From NCBI RefSeq assembly GCF_000350105.1, contig NZ_CAIY01000054.1:1-64000 (forward strand): DNA of 64,000 nt, written 5' to 3'. This document shows positions 1-9,155 of this stretch, one piece after another. The DNA is from Richelia intracellularis HH01. Lineage in GTDB: Bacteria; Cyanobacteriota; Cyanobacteriia; Cyanobacteriales; Nostocaceae. The translations under genes and the position numbers were made by a program. Each line of letters begins with the position of its first letter. Position 1 is the first letter of the stretch. A model generated the notes under the pieces. That model was not told where the DNA came from and made no database searches. It saw nothing but the letters and a program-made list of their open reading frames with translations.

Positions 1-518
1 AATATCCTTTTATCTAATATACATTAATAATATTTCTTGAATTATACCAGCTCAAAATTAAAAATTAGAGTGCTATACTGGAGAAAGCAATTATAAAATT
101 TTTCATGGTACGCAAAAAAAAATCATATGATAAATACAAAAAACTACTATTTTTAAAGTCATTATAAATAATCATAAATAATAATTGCTTTTAATAATAT
201 TATTATAAATAATTATGTTATTAACTTAAAATATTTATAGACTCAACAATTTCTTAATGTTAAAGTCTCTGTAATTAACTGTAATTTTATGGGAATCAAT
301 AAATATTAGGGTATTAGAAATCAACGCCAAAAATACTAATTTAATTTCAGTCTATTGCTATACTAATTATCATAAGAAGATAATTAGTATAGTTTTTTAT
401 CTTTTGAGAATTTTGGAAAAATCTTCTGAAGTCAACTGTAATTTATAAGCTAAAACTATAAAAATAATCCCCCATACTAAATACATTAATGATCGGGGAA
501 TGTTGTCTGACTGCCAAA
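1..518. other. Non-coding left edge
   Basis: No gene is recognisable in this very A+T-rich stretch. It holds one hairpin at 358-392, entered separately, which lies downstream of the minus-strand rpmB gene. Anything further left is cut off by the window edge. Confidence 0.6.
358..392. terminator. Hairpin with T tract, possible terminator
   Basis: A perfect 14-bp inverted repeat (358-371 with 379-392) encloses a 7-nt loop and is followed on the plus strand by six T residues. It lies about 130 nt past the stop of minus-strand rpmB. The T tract fits plus-strand termination better, so it could serve a plus-strand transcript entering from the left. The stem is A+T-rich and the role is inferred. 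Confidence 0.4.
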
Positions 519-755
519 TTAATAATGGCTGAGGTTAATACCAGCCTCTTTAGCCATTTTTTGCAAGCCTTTTTTTTCCAGAGTTTTGATAGCCTTTGTT
601 GATAATTTCAATTTCACCCAACGATTTCCTTCTGGCCACCAAACCCTTTTATTTTGTAAATTAGCTAGTTGAAGGCGTTTTGTACGTCGATGGGAGTGAG
701 ACACATCAAAGCTGTTGTTTGCTTTTTTTCCGGTTAGTTGACAGCGACGGGACAT
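519..755 (-). CDS. rpmB: 50S ribosomal protein L28
   Basis: This 78-residue basic protein begins [14 protein letters not shown], the usual start of bacterial and plastid L28, and has the family's normal length. L28 is a late-assembly protein of the large ribosomal subunit. An in-frame ATG lies 15 nt upstream (770), but the ATG at 755 is preferred because it gives the canonical N-terminus and sits about 9 nt after a GGAG motif. It appears monocistronic: the next gene upstream on this strand starts beyond 1000. A hairpin follows at 358-392. Identification is firm. Confidence 0.96.
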   Translation of the reverse strand: MSRRCQLTGKKANNSFDVSHSHRRTKRLQLANLQNKRVWWPEGNRWVKLKLSTKAIKTLEKKGLQKMAKEAGINLSHY

Positions 756-1079
756 AGTCATAATCTCCATTAATTTAGAACGTAATTTCTTATTGTATCG
801 AAAGCTTGGGAATTAATCATGGAGATGCTGGTCATTGTATCTCTTTAAATAGCTAGTAAAATCAAATTCACTGCAATTAGCTATACCTGTATTCATCTAA
901 ATTAATAATACTGAAACCAACAAACTTACTACAATTATTCCTGGTAGCGCTGTATGTTAGTGATGCAAAAATAAATATATTTATTTTTGCTGGTTTTCAT
1001 CGTTCTGATAGACTCTTTAACTAAACCTATCAAAATCAACATAACTACTATGTACTAACTAACGCAACCTCATAGTGTT
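756..1079. other. Intergenic gap rpmB-udg
   Basis: No coding signal is visible. It contains a 26-bp perfect palindrome at 965-990, downstream of the glycosylase gene. The rpmB promoter must lie in this gap, but I could not place it with confidence. Confidence 0.5.
965..990. terminator. 26-bp perfect palindrome after udg
   Basis: The sequence is exactly self-complementary over 26 nt (13-bp arms, no spacer) and consists of A/T runs closed by GC pairs. It lies 89 nt past the stop of the minus-strand glycosylase gene. It may be a bidirectional terminator or 3'-end stabiliser. The function is inferred from position only. Confidence 0.35.
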
Positions 1080-1760
1080 TTACTTCTGGTTACGTATCTG
1101 TTCTAGTTTAGCACTTACTGCTTGAATATCTTGCCACATAAACCATTTAGGACTACCCTTTTCACGTGATGGGTTACGTAATAAGTAAGAAGGATGAAAA
1201 ATAGGCATACATAAACGTCCTTGCCATTCAATCCAATTGCCACGAATTTTGGTAATTCTCTGCTTGTCGCCAATTACACTTTTGACAGCGGTTGCACCTG
1301 TTAATAAAATTATTCTGGGGTTAACTAAGCGAATTTGTTCTAATAAATAAGGTTTACAAGCAGCAATTTCCTCAGATGTTGGGGTTCTATTGCCAGGAGG
1401 ACGACAATTATTAACATTACAAATATACACATCTTTATTTGGATCTAACTTTACTGACATCAATATTTTATCTAGTAGCTGTCCTGCGCGACCTACAAAT
1501 GGTATTCCTGTTTCATCCTCATATTGTCCTGGTGCTTCACCTATTACCATAATCATTGCCTGGGGATTACCACGGGAAACAACAACATTACCCCGGGTAT
1601 TTCCCAGTTCGCATCGATGACATTGTTGACAATCTTGTTTTAATTCAGCCAGACTTTCATATGTTCCTTGAGGAATTGGAATTTTAAAACTTATGGGTAT
1701 TAATTCTTTTTGTGTTCTCTCTGAATAGTCAAATAAACTGGTTTGATGCTCGTTATTCAT
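1080..1760 (-). CDS. Family 4 (Fe-S) uracil-DNA glycosylase
   Basis: The 226-residue product removes uracil from DNA in base excision repair. The family-4 signature GEAPG is at residues 74-78, followed by the D/E-rich and PFVGRAGQLL segment (to about residue 96). The second active-site motif HPSYLLR is at 189-195. Cysteines 44, 47 and 50 near the N-terminus plus C119 and C135 supply candidates for the four [4Fe-4S] ligands typical of this family. Length is normal. The ATG at 1760 gives a short leader before the Fe-S segment, as in relatives. It stands alone, with 324 nt to rpmB downstream. Uracil repair would counter the C-to-T drift seen in this A+T-rich genome, but no link is shown. Confidence 0.93.
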   Translation of the reverse strand: MNNEHQTSLFDYSERTQKELIPISFKIPIPQGTYESLAELKQDCQQCHRCELGNTRGNVVVSRGNPQAMIMVIGEAPGQYEDETGIPFVGRAGQLLDKILMSVKLDPNKDVYICNVNNCRPPGNRTPTSEEIAACKPYLLEQIRLVNPRIILLTGATAVKSVIGDKQRITKIRGNWIEWQGRLCMPIFHPSYLLRNPSREKGSPKWFMWQDIQAVSAKLEQIRNQK

Positions 1761-2531
1761 GAGTAATTAAGATAACCACAAAATTATATAGTGTTTGATA
1801 GTATGTCAATTACACTAAGATTTTTTCATGTAAATGCTAGGTTTATGGGTTGTCAGTTAACTAATCTTAATATAAGAATTACTGATTTCTTATATGCCAT
1901 GACTATGGGTTTTATATATTAACTTATTGTATAATAATACTATTAGGGCAAACAGGAAGTTGATCGTACTTTACTTGATGGAAGTACAAGAACTTAATTC
2001 ATCATAAATATTAACATATTAGTAGATATATCAAACAAAAAAATATATAAGATATCAATCTCTATGTTTATTATCTCAGTATGCAAACTAATTTAGTCTA
2101 AAAAGTTAGGATAATAAATAATATTGGCTAAAATAATTTGCATTTTTAAATAAAAAGATAATAAGAAAAATACAAGTGCAAAATAATCATTAGTTTTCAA
2201 AAAGACTATGATTAGACAATAGTGAATCATGATCAATTGTACAATCTCATCCCTACATAATTATGCAGAACTAAAGCTTACGATTAATAACCTATACGAA
2301 GGTACCCTTATATAAGGAAAGTATAATTAATACTCTTAGACTAGAGAAAATTATCGTTGAATCTTGGTATTTAAAAATCCAGAGCATTATAAAGCATGGG
2401 AAAGGTAAAGTTGAATCTTTATGGTTACCCTAATAATATATACAGAACATATTCTAGATACACATTAGGTTTAGCATGATAAATAACACTTGGGATAATA
2501 ACAGATACTTATACTACAAGATGACTAGTAT

Positions 2532-2586
2532 CCAATGTAATATGATACTCTTAAGTTATCATCCTAAGAGTATTATATTACACTGG
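2532..2586. repeat. Long imperfect inverted repeat
   Basis: Two 22-nt arms (2532-2553 and 2565-2586) are complementary except at two positions, around an 11-nt loop. No gene is adjacent. It belongs to the set of long intergenic hairpins discussed in the findings. Confidence 0.6.
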
Positions 2587-2828
2587 TAGTAGATAGTTGA
2601 GAAAAAAATAACTATGAGTTCCGGATAGACTAACCTAGCTTTAATGCCAGAATCAAAAGAAAGTTTACCTAGGCTAGAAAATAAAGGTGATATCTATCAT
2701 TGGATAATAAATATAGACTTATGGTAATTTCAAAAAAAAATCTAATACTTCAGGAATAAAGTAGCTTCTTATTTGGATGGCTGCGATATTGTAGATATAT
2801 GTGGGTCTATATTATCATTAAAACTAAT

Positions 2829-2867
2829 TTACATTATTATTTTGATGTATAGAAAATAATAATGTAA
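2829..2867. repeat. 15-bp perfect inverted repeat
   Basis: Arms 2829-2843 and 2853-2867 are exact reverse complements around a 9-nt loop. It sits in non-coding DNA about 500 nt past the 3' end of tRNA-Gly. No function can be assigned. Confidence 0.6.
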
Positions 2868-3374
2868 GAAAATGAATAATAAGAATAGTTAAGAATTTCC
2901 TTATAGGATTAATAACACTTGGAATATCATCTGTCAAACTAATATCCTTTTTGTTTTTCTAATAACCTTTTTTTAGATACTCCGCAATTCTAAACAATTA
3001 TTCCTAATACCTGTAATAATGTCGCACGGAACCGCATGTTACTATCGATTTGCCAACCTATTTGTCAAGTTTGTCTATTCTCGTTAATACTCTAACTTGC
3101 AAACTCCAAACTTTTATTTAAAGCAACCTACCAAACTTTTTAAGTAGTAAAACGCCATCATATTGACAATAACTGAGATGATAAAGCGAATGAGCCCATA
3201 TGTAGTTAGGATATAGGAACCCAATAAAATTAAATATCAATAAAATTTAGACTTATTAAAATTGTGGCAAAACCATACAGAACAATAAAATATGGTCATT
3301 GAATACAATAACTAAGATTAACGCATAGTATTATTCAATTCCTTACAAGAACAGACTTAGCTATCTTTATGAAA

Positions 3375-3446
3375 AGCGGGTAACGCGATTCGAACGCGCG
3401 ACATCAACCTTGGCAAGGTTGCGCTCTACCACTGAGCTATACCCGC
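3375..3446 (-). tRNA. tRNA-Gly (anticodon GCC)
   Basis: Read on the minus strand, the sequence folds as a full cloverleaf. The acceptor stem is GCGGGTA with TACCCGC, the D arm contains AGCTCAGTGGTAGAGC, the anticodon loop is CTTGCCAAG with anticodon GCC, and the T arm contains GTTCGAATC. The discriminator is T. No CCA is encoded after it (TTTC follows), so the mature end depends on a tRNA nucleotidyltransferase. That is notable because the one such gene in this window is frameshifted. Confidence 0.97.
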
Positions 3447-3545
3447 GACTAAAACAACTATATTATATTCATAATAACAATTTTTTTTCATATTTGTCAA
3501 TAAATTAGGTAGTTGTTTCATTTATCTGCTCTTTTAAGGAAGAAA

Positions 3546-3587
3546 TGCATCTTATTTTTTTATCTTTATATAAAAAAATAAGATGCA
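3546..3587. terminator. 18-bp perfect hairpin between ribH and tRNA-Gly
   Basis: Arms 3546-3563 and 3570-3587 are exact reverse complements with a 6-nt loop. The inner part of the stem is an A/T homopolymer pair, so either strand has a T run within the arm. It lies 103 nt past the ribH stop and upstream of tRNA-Gly on the same strand. It is a plausible terminator separating the two transcripts. Confidence 0.45.
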
Positions 3588-3690
3588 GAAATTTAGCGGG
3601 TTTGCAGATTTTCAAATATACAATTAAAACTTAACCTTTCGATTCTGAGTCCACTTGCCTTAAAGTTTGACTAGGTATAAAATCGCATAA

Positions 3691-4203
3691 TCAAGTAGAT
3701 TCTGCTGAATATAACGGAGTCAGATGAGAGTGGATATTTTGCATCAAACTAGCCATTTCTATCGCATTCATTGCATATTCCCAGCCTAAATTACTTTTAA
3801 TACCAGCCCTTTCTAGTGCTTGCTGCATAGTGTCTGTGGTGAGTATACCAAATATAATTGGCACACCTGTTTGAAAAGATGCATTTGCCACACCCTTGGC
3901 AACTTCTGATGAGACATAGTCAAAATGAGGAGTTTGTCCACGAATAATTGCACCTAGGCAAATAATAGCATGATAACGCTGGGAAAGTGCTAATCTTCGG
4001 GCAATTAAAGGCACTTCAAAACAGCCGGGAACCCATACATAATCAACCTGAGAGCCTTGAGTATTGGTGTCTACTCCATGGCGTTTTAAACAATCTTGAC
4101 ACCCTTCTAATAATTTGTTAGTCACTAAATCATTGAATCGAGCAACAACTATTGAAAATATTAACGGTTCTGTTAGGGTAAAATTACCTTCAAAAACTGC
4201 CAT
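3691..4203 (-). CDS. ribH: 6,7-dimethyl-8-ribityllumazine synthase
   Basis: This enzyme makes the lumazine precursor of riboflavin from 5-amino-6-ribitylamino-uracil and dihydroxybutanone phosphate. The 170-residue product carries the family landmarks [21 protein letters not shown] and the C-terminal [17 protein letters not shown] segment. The frame is open upstream to 4245, but the ATG at 4203 gives the normal cyanobacterial N-terminus MAVFEGNFT, whereas the extra 14 residues look unrelated. It lies 199 nt downstream of psbZ on the same strand, so co-transcription is possible. A hairpin follows at 3546-3587. Flavin synthesis is a core function and the gene shows no sign of decay. Confidence 0.95.
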   Translation of the reverse strand: MAVFEGNFTLTEPLIFSIVVARFNDLVTNKLLEGCQDCLKRHGVDTNTQGSQVDYVWVPGCFEVPLIARRLALSQRYHAIICLGAIIRGQTPHFDYVSSEVAKGVANASFQTGVPIIFGILTTDTMQQALERAGIKSNLGWEYAMNAIEMASLMQNIHSHLTPLYSAEST

Positions 4204-4402
4204 GACCGCCTCTAAGTATACTATTGCTTGCAAATAAACATTCAAATTCTGAGTAACAGGAGTGGTTGAGTCCTAATATCTGGAGATATCGATATCATCA
4301 AGATGATTACTTTTTCATACTTGATTGTCAGTTTTTTACCAGATTGCTCTCCCACCCCTATATTTTCTATGCTATTTGCTGCATGAGAGTCATAGCAGTG
4401 AC

Positions 4403-4591
4403 TTAAACTACGAAAAAGTTTAAGATGCCAACTACAATTACTAAAGTACCCCAGGCAATGGAGCCGATCCAAAGTAATTTTTTCGATTCAACCCAATTTT
4501 GAGGAGAGGCATAGGCGACAGGTACACCAATTACCATTACAAAAGATAAAAGCACAAGCCCTAATAAGGCTATTTGGAATATGACATTCAT
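4403..4591 (-). CDS. psbZ: Photosystem II protein Z
   Basis: This 62-residue membrane protein has two hydrophobic helices (about 1-25 and 40-61) joined by a short polar loop containing [10 protein letters not shown], as in PsbZ/Ycf9. PsbZ is a peripheral low-mass PSII core subunit that helps stabilise PSII and its supercomplexes. The open frame begins at 4606, but the ATG at 4591 gives the standard start [15 protein letters not shown] and follows the purine-rich GGGAGAAGGTAAA. ribH follows 199 nt downstream on the same strand. Length and sequence are normal. Confidence 0.95.
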   Translation of the reverse strand: MNVIFQIALLGLVLLSFVMVIGVPVAYASPQNWVESKKLLWIGSIAWGTLVIVVGILNFFVV

Positions 4592-4960
4592 TTTACCTTC
4601 TCCCAAAACAACTATGATTTCTAATCAGCTAGAACACCCGCAACTTGAAGGCCAATGGTCTTCGTATATTTGTTAAGTTATCAGAAAAACCACCATCTTA
4701 GTAAGACTTAGTACAATTCAAGTACACAAGTGTGGAAATACATAATTGTTCAAGATATATACTTCCTGTTTTTCACTACTCTTTTACTTCTCTGAAGAAT
4801 GGAACGAATCTTATGCCATAGCAAAACAGATTTTGATATATAGGGAAACTCACTAACATATTTTGCTCCTTATGGAACTATGCAAGATTATTTAGTCTGA
4901 TATAGAGGTTAATGCTCTTTAAGTGAAAGATACTCAGTAAATTTTCATATAAATCTCACT
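4592..4960. other. Intergenic gap psbZ-nucleotidyltransferase remnant
   Basis: No intact gene is visible. This segment should hold the psbZ promoter. It may also contain the most decayed N-terminal codons of the DHH-domain gene that becomes recognisable near 4961, but I could not align them. Confidence 0.45.
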
Positions 4961-6118
4961 ATGGATATACCAGATACTCAATATCGAGGTTATCTGGTTC
5001 AAGCATCATCATTGTTGAATTTGCCTCAGTTAAAGTCAATTATTATCTATGCTTATCATCATGAATTATAAAAACAGGATATTTAACTGATAACCGCAAT
5101 TGCTTTGGGTATCCATACTAATACTGGCTTTTTGCGATATGATGAGCACGTATGAAAAGATACCTTGACTATAATGTTAGAAAAAGCTAGCTTATCGTTA
5201 GTAGCCAAGTATGTGGAAGTAAATGCATCTCTGCAACTGCAAAATGTATTGAGACTTATCACTTAGAAAATAGGGAATTTCTGGGGAAAAAATCATACTT
5301 TTTCTAGTTTTTTGAGTGCATATATACTTTTAACTGAATTATTATGTTTGGTATCGGAATTCTTGAAATTGATGAGAGTTGGCACTTTACTACAAGTAAA
5401 CAAATACACTACTCAAGATTAGGAACCTGAGTATTTAGCTATAATTGGAGATTCAAATAGATATCAAAAAGCTTAAACTCGTGTCTATGGATGTCCGCAA
5501 TCGGCATATTTAAATATTCTCAATGTTGTAAATGACAACTCAATTTTGGGTAGCTTGAAATGGCAAACTTATCATATTCCTAAGTCTCAAGATTTTATGT
5601 CTATACTCATGCATATCGTTGACTCTGAGAGAGCTATTGCTTAGGTAAATTTGTAACGCCATAATCATTCTGGAGGGATCATAGTAGATAATAGTGGTAA
5701 GTTAACAGGGCTTATTTCCAGACGGGATTTAGTTATTACTCTCTACGAGAGCTTAAGTCATACTCCCGTAAAAATTTACATGAATTAAAACTCGAAAATA
5801 ACTATACTTGAAACTACTCTACTCCAAATAAATTCGCTGATGTTAAGACATGAAACTGATGATTTATCAGCGCTAGAGGATGGCAGATTGATAATTATTG
5901 TTACTCAGAAAAACGTGTTAAGAGAATTATATAAGTACTTACAAAAATTGTGTTCTAGAAAAGAAAGAATACAAGGGAAATTAAATGTACCCACTCATTC
6001 ATTAAGCAAAGCTGAAGTTATGAGAAAATTGAGAGAACATCTAACTCCTGCTGTCTGGGAGTTTCTTGCTCAGGCTTCTTTACAAGCAAAAAAAATGGAT
6101 GGCATCTTTACCTGGTAG
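4961..6118 (+). pseudogene. Decayed DHH and CBS domains of a tRNA nucleotidyltransferase fusion
   Basis: In large cyanobacterial fusion proteins a DHH phosphoesterase domain and two CBS domains precede a poly(A) polymerase/CCA-adding domain. Here only fragments remain. Near 4990-5150 one can read LNLPQLKSIIIY and ALGIHTNTGF (DHH domain). Near 5699-5790 there is TGLISRRD followed by HTPVKIYMN (CBS). A cleaner frame at 5840-6118 contains RHETDDLSALEDGRL and a helix leading into the catalytic domain. Stop codons interrupt it, including an in-frame TAA at 5786. The last frame ends at TAG 6116-6118 because of a one-base shortage in an A8 run near 6088-6095. Most of this half cannot be translated as one protein. 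Whether the 5840-6118 part is still used is discussed with the next entry. Confidence 0.8.
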
Positions 6119-6135
6119 GTGGTGCCATACGGGAT

Positions 6136-7362
6136 TTGTTATTAGCTGATAAGTGTAATGATGACTTATTTATTCAGGACATTGATTTGGTGGTAGATGG
6201 ACCCAATCAATATGCTGATGTGGGAGCTGGGATAGAATTAGCAAAAAAACTACAAGCAGTGTATTCAGAAGCGAGGCTGGAAATCCATGGGAATTTTCAA
6301 ACGGCAGCCCTATTATGGCATAACGATTCCACACTAGACTCCTTACATGTAGATATTGCCACTGCTAGAACAGAATTTTACCCCTATCCTGCTTCTAATC
6401 CGGAAGTAAAAGCCAGTTCTATTTGGCAAGACTTATATCGAAGGGACTTTACTATTAATGCTTTGGCTTTACAACTTACACCCCCCTCTTCAGGGGAAAT
6501 ATTGGATTTTTTTGGTGGTTTATTAGATTTAGAGGCAAAACAAATTAGAGTATTACATGCCAATAGTTTTATTGAAGATCCTACAAGAATATTCCGTGGT
6601 GTAAGATTTGCTGTGCGTTTTGGTTTTGAAATTGAAACTCAAACCCAAGAATATATTCGCTACGCTACTAGTAGCGGTATTTATGAGCATACTACGAAGG
6701 TAAACAAACATGTACCGGCACTACAAACCAGACTTAAAAACGAATTGAAGCATATTTTAGAAAATTCCCACTGGCGATTAGTTCTGCAATTATTGGGTAG
6801 TTTGGGTGCATTAAAATGTATCCATCCAACTTTAGAATTAGATAGACAAATTTTGTTAAAATTGCGATTATTAGATTATTGTTTTCACAAGCTTAGCTAT
6901 CAAGTTGGGTTAGTCTTATGGCAGATGCGTTTAGAAGTCTTGATAGCACATATAAAACCCCAATATCGTTCAGTCGTAATACAGAACCTGCAACTATATG
7001 AAAATGAGATTAAAAGATTACAGGGTTTAGATACTGTACGGGCTGAGATACAAGTATGCCTAACAAATTGTAAACAGCCCAGTCAGATGGTACAGTTATT
7101 ACGCCAGTATGAATTGCCATTATTAGTATTAGTTTTACTCCATAGTCCAAAAATCTTAAGGAAGCAAATTTGGCATTATTTAAATAAACTAATGTATGTA
7201 CAACCAATTATAAATGGTAATGACTTGAAGAAACTAGGTTATAAACCAGGACCATTATATCGAACAATGTTAGATGATTTACTTTTTGCTACCCTAGATG
7301 GGAAAATTACTAATTATAACCAAGCAAAAGAGTTTCTGACTCAACTTTATCCTAAGTATTAG
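6136..7362 (+). CDS. tRNA nucleotidyltransferase/poly(A) polymerase catalytic domain, frameshifted at its 5' end
   Basis: This 408-codon open frame carries a class II nucleotidyltransferase. The metal-binding DxD is at residues 15 and 17 (QDIDLVVDG) and the RRDFTINAL motif is near residues 102-110, followed by the helical tRNA-binding region. The first catalytic motif, LVGGAIRDLLL, is encoded at 6112-6144 in this frame, mostly upstream of the nominal TTG start. The true domain therefore begins in the preceding frame, before the A8 run. A single extra A would join 5840-6118 to this frame and give about 500 residues. The long intact frame after a ruined N-terminus suggests selection for the catalytic half. 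Relatives add CC, A or CCA to tRNAs or A tails to RNA; I cannot tell which applies here. The tRNA-Gly in this window needs CCA addition. Confidence 0.7.
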   Translation: MLLADKCNDDLFIQDIDLVVDGPNQYADVGAGIELAKKLQAVYSEARLEIHGNFQTAALLWHNDSTLDSLHVDIATARTEFYPYPASNPEVKASSIWQDLYRRDFTINALALQLTPPSSGEILDFFGGLLDLEAKQIRVLHANSFIEDPTRIFRGVRFAVRFGFEIETQTQEYIRYATSSGIYEHTTKVNKHVPALQTRLKNELKHILENSHWRLVLQLLGSLGALKCIHPTLELDRQILLKLRLLDYCFHKLSYQVGLVLWQMRLEVLIAHIKPQYRSVVIQNLQLYENEIKRLQGLDTVRAEIQVCLTNCKQPSQMVQLLRQYELPLLVLVLLHSPKILRKQIWHYLNKLMYVQPIINGNDLKKLGYKPGPLYRTMLDDLLFATLDGKITNYNQAKEFLTQLYPKY

Positions 7363-7478
7363 AAAGTATGGGAAAAGAAATAAAAACTCAAAATAAAATA
7401 TTTACTGCCCAGTATATAATTATGTTGTTACTAACAAAAATTAGACTAATTATTCAAGTCAATTTACCTATTAGTGGC

Positions 7479-7530
7479 CAGTCCTAAATTACCAAATTAA
7501 GCGAATAGTATCCTTGGTAATTTAGGACTG
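7479..7530. terminator. 17-bp perfect hairpin after the nucleotidyltransferase
   Basis: Arms 7479-7495 and 7514-7530 are exact reverse complements with an 18-nt loop, and are followed on the plus strand by TTTATAATCT. It starts 117 nt past the nucleotidyltransferase stop. A 3'-end or terminator role is plausible. Confidence 0.4.
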
Positions 7531-7820
7531 TTTATAATCTCATAAAATACTAATTGAGCAAGAGAATGAGGTATCTGCTGTGGAATTGCTTGTTGAATTA
7601 TTAGCAGTTACCCTAGCTGACTACCCCCACATAGTCTAAGCTTGCTAGCCTATATCTGACAATTATTATATATGCAATGTTATTGTTGGCAGAAAATATA
7701 TTTGGAATGGAAATAATATCCAGTAACTAGTCTATTCATAGAAGTCTTATCTCAACATTAGTAATAATCCTCAAGTTTATAAAAATTTGAGCATATTAAT
7801 AAAGATATAAATTTCTAATT

Positions 7821-7846
7821 AGATAAATTATGATCATAATTTATCT
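7821..7846. repeat. 26-bp perfect palindrome
   Basis: The sequence is exactly self-complementary over 26 nt, centred on GATC. It lies in the gap between the nucleotidyltransferase and the convergent IscA-like gene. It could be a hairpin or a binding site for a dimeric protein; nothing else supports either. Confidence 0.5.
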
Positions 7847-8129
7847 GTATAATCTCTCCAAATAGTACTTATTTATCAAGTTTAATGAAGTTGATAAATA
7901 ATATTTTAATAACATTACTATTATTGGGATTTTAAATCCCTAATTGACTTTTCAGTAGTAACCACGTAACATTTACTGATTAATAATCATATTTTTTATT
8001 TAGGAAAAAGCTATAATTTAATTGGCATTTTTACTCTTAATGTTTTGAAACTGCGAGTTCTTTAGTGAGAAAAAAAGAGTAAGAATATTTTACATTAACT
8101 AATTATATGAGGGGATATATTCTAAAATC

Positions 8130-8474
8130 TTAGTAAATTATCTTTAAAGAAAAAGAATAACCACAACTACAAGTTGCTCCTGCCTGAGGATTATAAAAAC
8201 GGAAAGTACCTCCCATTAAATCCTCAGAATAATCTAACTTTAGCCCATTGATAAAATTTAAACTTTCAGAGCTAATAATCACTTCAATCCCATTACAATT
8301 AAATATGTGATTTTTGTTAAAAGGCTCCGTCTGCTCAACATTAAACGAGAGATTGTAAACAAAATCATTGCAACCACCAGGCCTGACTGATAAATGAAAA
8401 CGATTGTTTAATACTTGCTGCTTTATTATTAATCGTCGAATTTCTTTTGCAGCATTTGGACTAATCTCAATCAT
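8130..8474 (-). CDS. A-type Fe-S carrier protein (IscA/HesB family)
   Basis: The 114-residue product has the three cysteines of A-type iron-sulfur carriers: C35 in the GGC motif and C102 and C104 in the C-terminal CSCGYSF, preceded by FRFYNPQA. Such proteins bind Fe or Fe-S clusters and deliver them to apo-proteins. The ATG at 8474 (MIEISPNAAKEI) gives the standard N-terminus; the open frame runs further upstream to 8582 but encodes unrelated hydrophobic residues. The usual GGC-SGL is replaced by GGC-NDF, which is unusual and may mark a cyanobacterial subfamily. It has no isc or nif neighbours here, so its target is unknown. Confidence 0.87.
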   Translation of the reverse strand: MIEISPNAAKEIRRLIIKQQVLNNRFHLSVRPGGCNDFVYNLSFNVEQTEPFNKNHIFNCNGIEVIISSESLNFINGLKLDYSEDLMGGTFRFYNPQAGATCSCGYSFSLKIIY

Positions 8475-8654
8475 AAAAATTTTTATTCCAATTATAAACC
8501 CCATCTTTAATCTTACTGATGGGGTGTAAATTGTCCATACCAACAAAATCAGAAATTTAGTTTTGTATAAATAAATATTCAATCATTATGGTGTTCTGGT
8601 CTTAGAAATAATGAAATCAAAACAGCTATATCTGAATTACCGCTTTTATGATGC

Positions 8655-9080
8655 TCAGTTATTGACAGGCATACGGGAATAATCATCTTGATAACGGACA
8701 ATATCATCTTCTCCTAAGTATTCCCCATTTTGGACTTCAATTAAAACAAGATCAATTGAACCGGGATTTTCCAAGCGATGAGGAGTACACTGAGGTACAT
8801 AAGTAGAAAGATTATTACTTAATAAAATTTCTTGGTCGCCACAAATAACTTTAGCTGTACCAGATACAACAATCCAGTGTTCGCTACGATGATAGTGCAT
8901 TTGCAGGCTTAGACGATGACCAGGTTTAACTTCAATACGTTTTATTTTATATCCCCGTCCTTCTTCTAAAATAGTAAAGGAACCCCAAGGACGTAATTCT
9001 GTTGCAGCAATCCCTTTAGGAGTTGCATTAGGAGGAACAGGCAATGGTGCAATATAAGTAGATTTCTGAGATTGGGCCAT
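8655..9080 (-). CDS. Cupin, mannose-6-phosphate isomerase type II-like
   Basis: This 141-residue protein is a single cupin fold like the C-terminal isomerase domain of bifunctional mannose-1-phosphate guanylyltransferase/phosphomannose isomerase. Metal ligands are visible as H62, H64 and E67 or H68 in MHYHRSEHW, with H101 in the second cupin motif. The line GRGYKIKRIEVKPGHRLSLQ matches that family closely. It would interconvert mannose-6-P and fructose-6-P or bind a related sugar phosphate. A stand-alone version without the nucleotidyltransferase domain is common in cyanobacteria, so it is not necessarily truncated. An inverted repeat (9133-9155) lies just upstream of the start. Confidence 0.85.
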   Translation of the reverse strand: MAQSQKSTYIAPLPVPPNATPKGIAATELRPWGSFTILEEGRGYKIKRIEVKPGHRLSLQMHYHRSEHWIVVSGTAKVICGDQEILLSNNLSTYVPQCTPHRLENPGSIDLVLIEVQNGEYLGEDDIVRYQDDYSRMPVNN

Positions 9081-9132
9081 ATTTAACTCCTTAACAGATA
9101 CAAGAGATTTTCTTGGTATTACTAAATTTTTG

Positions 9133-9155
9133 CAACATCATGAATTATGATGTTG
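9133..9155. promoter_or_regulatory. Inverted repeat upstream of the cupin gene
   Basis: CAACATCAT and ATGATGTTG are exact 9-bp inverted copies around GAATT, 53-75 nt upstream of the minus-strand cupin start at 9080. The position suits an operator or a leader hairpin. No regulator is identified and chance cannot be excluded. Confidence 0.35.

Larger units (their letters stand above)
1761..3374. other. 1.6-kb non-coding region
   Basis: No reading frame of recognisable protein was found on either strand. The DNA is A+T rich and probably the residue of lost genes, but I could not identify any ancestor. Two hairpins are present (2532-2586 and 2829-2867). Confidence 0.55.
7363..8129. other. Non-coding gap with two palindromes
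   Basis: No gene is recognisable. Two exact inverted repeats lie at 7479-7530 and 7821-7846; see their entries. The rest is A+T-rich with scattered stops in all frames. Confidence 0.55.

Noticed and set aside
1390-1620. Plus-strand 76-codon frame inside the glycosylase gene
   Set aside because: It is antisense to a well-supported gene and has no recognisable motif.
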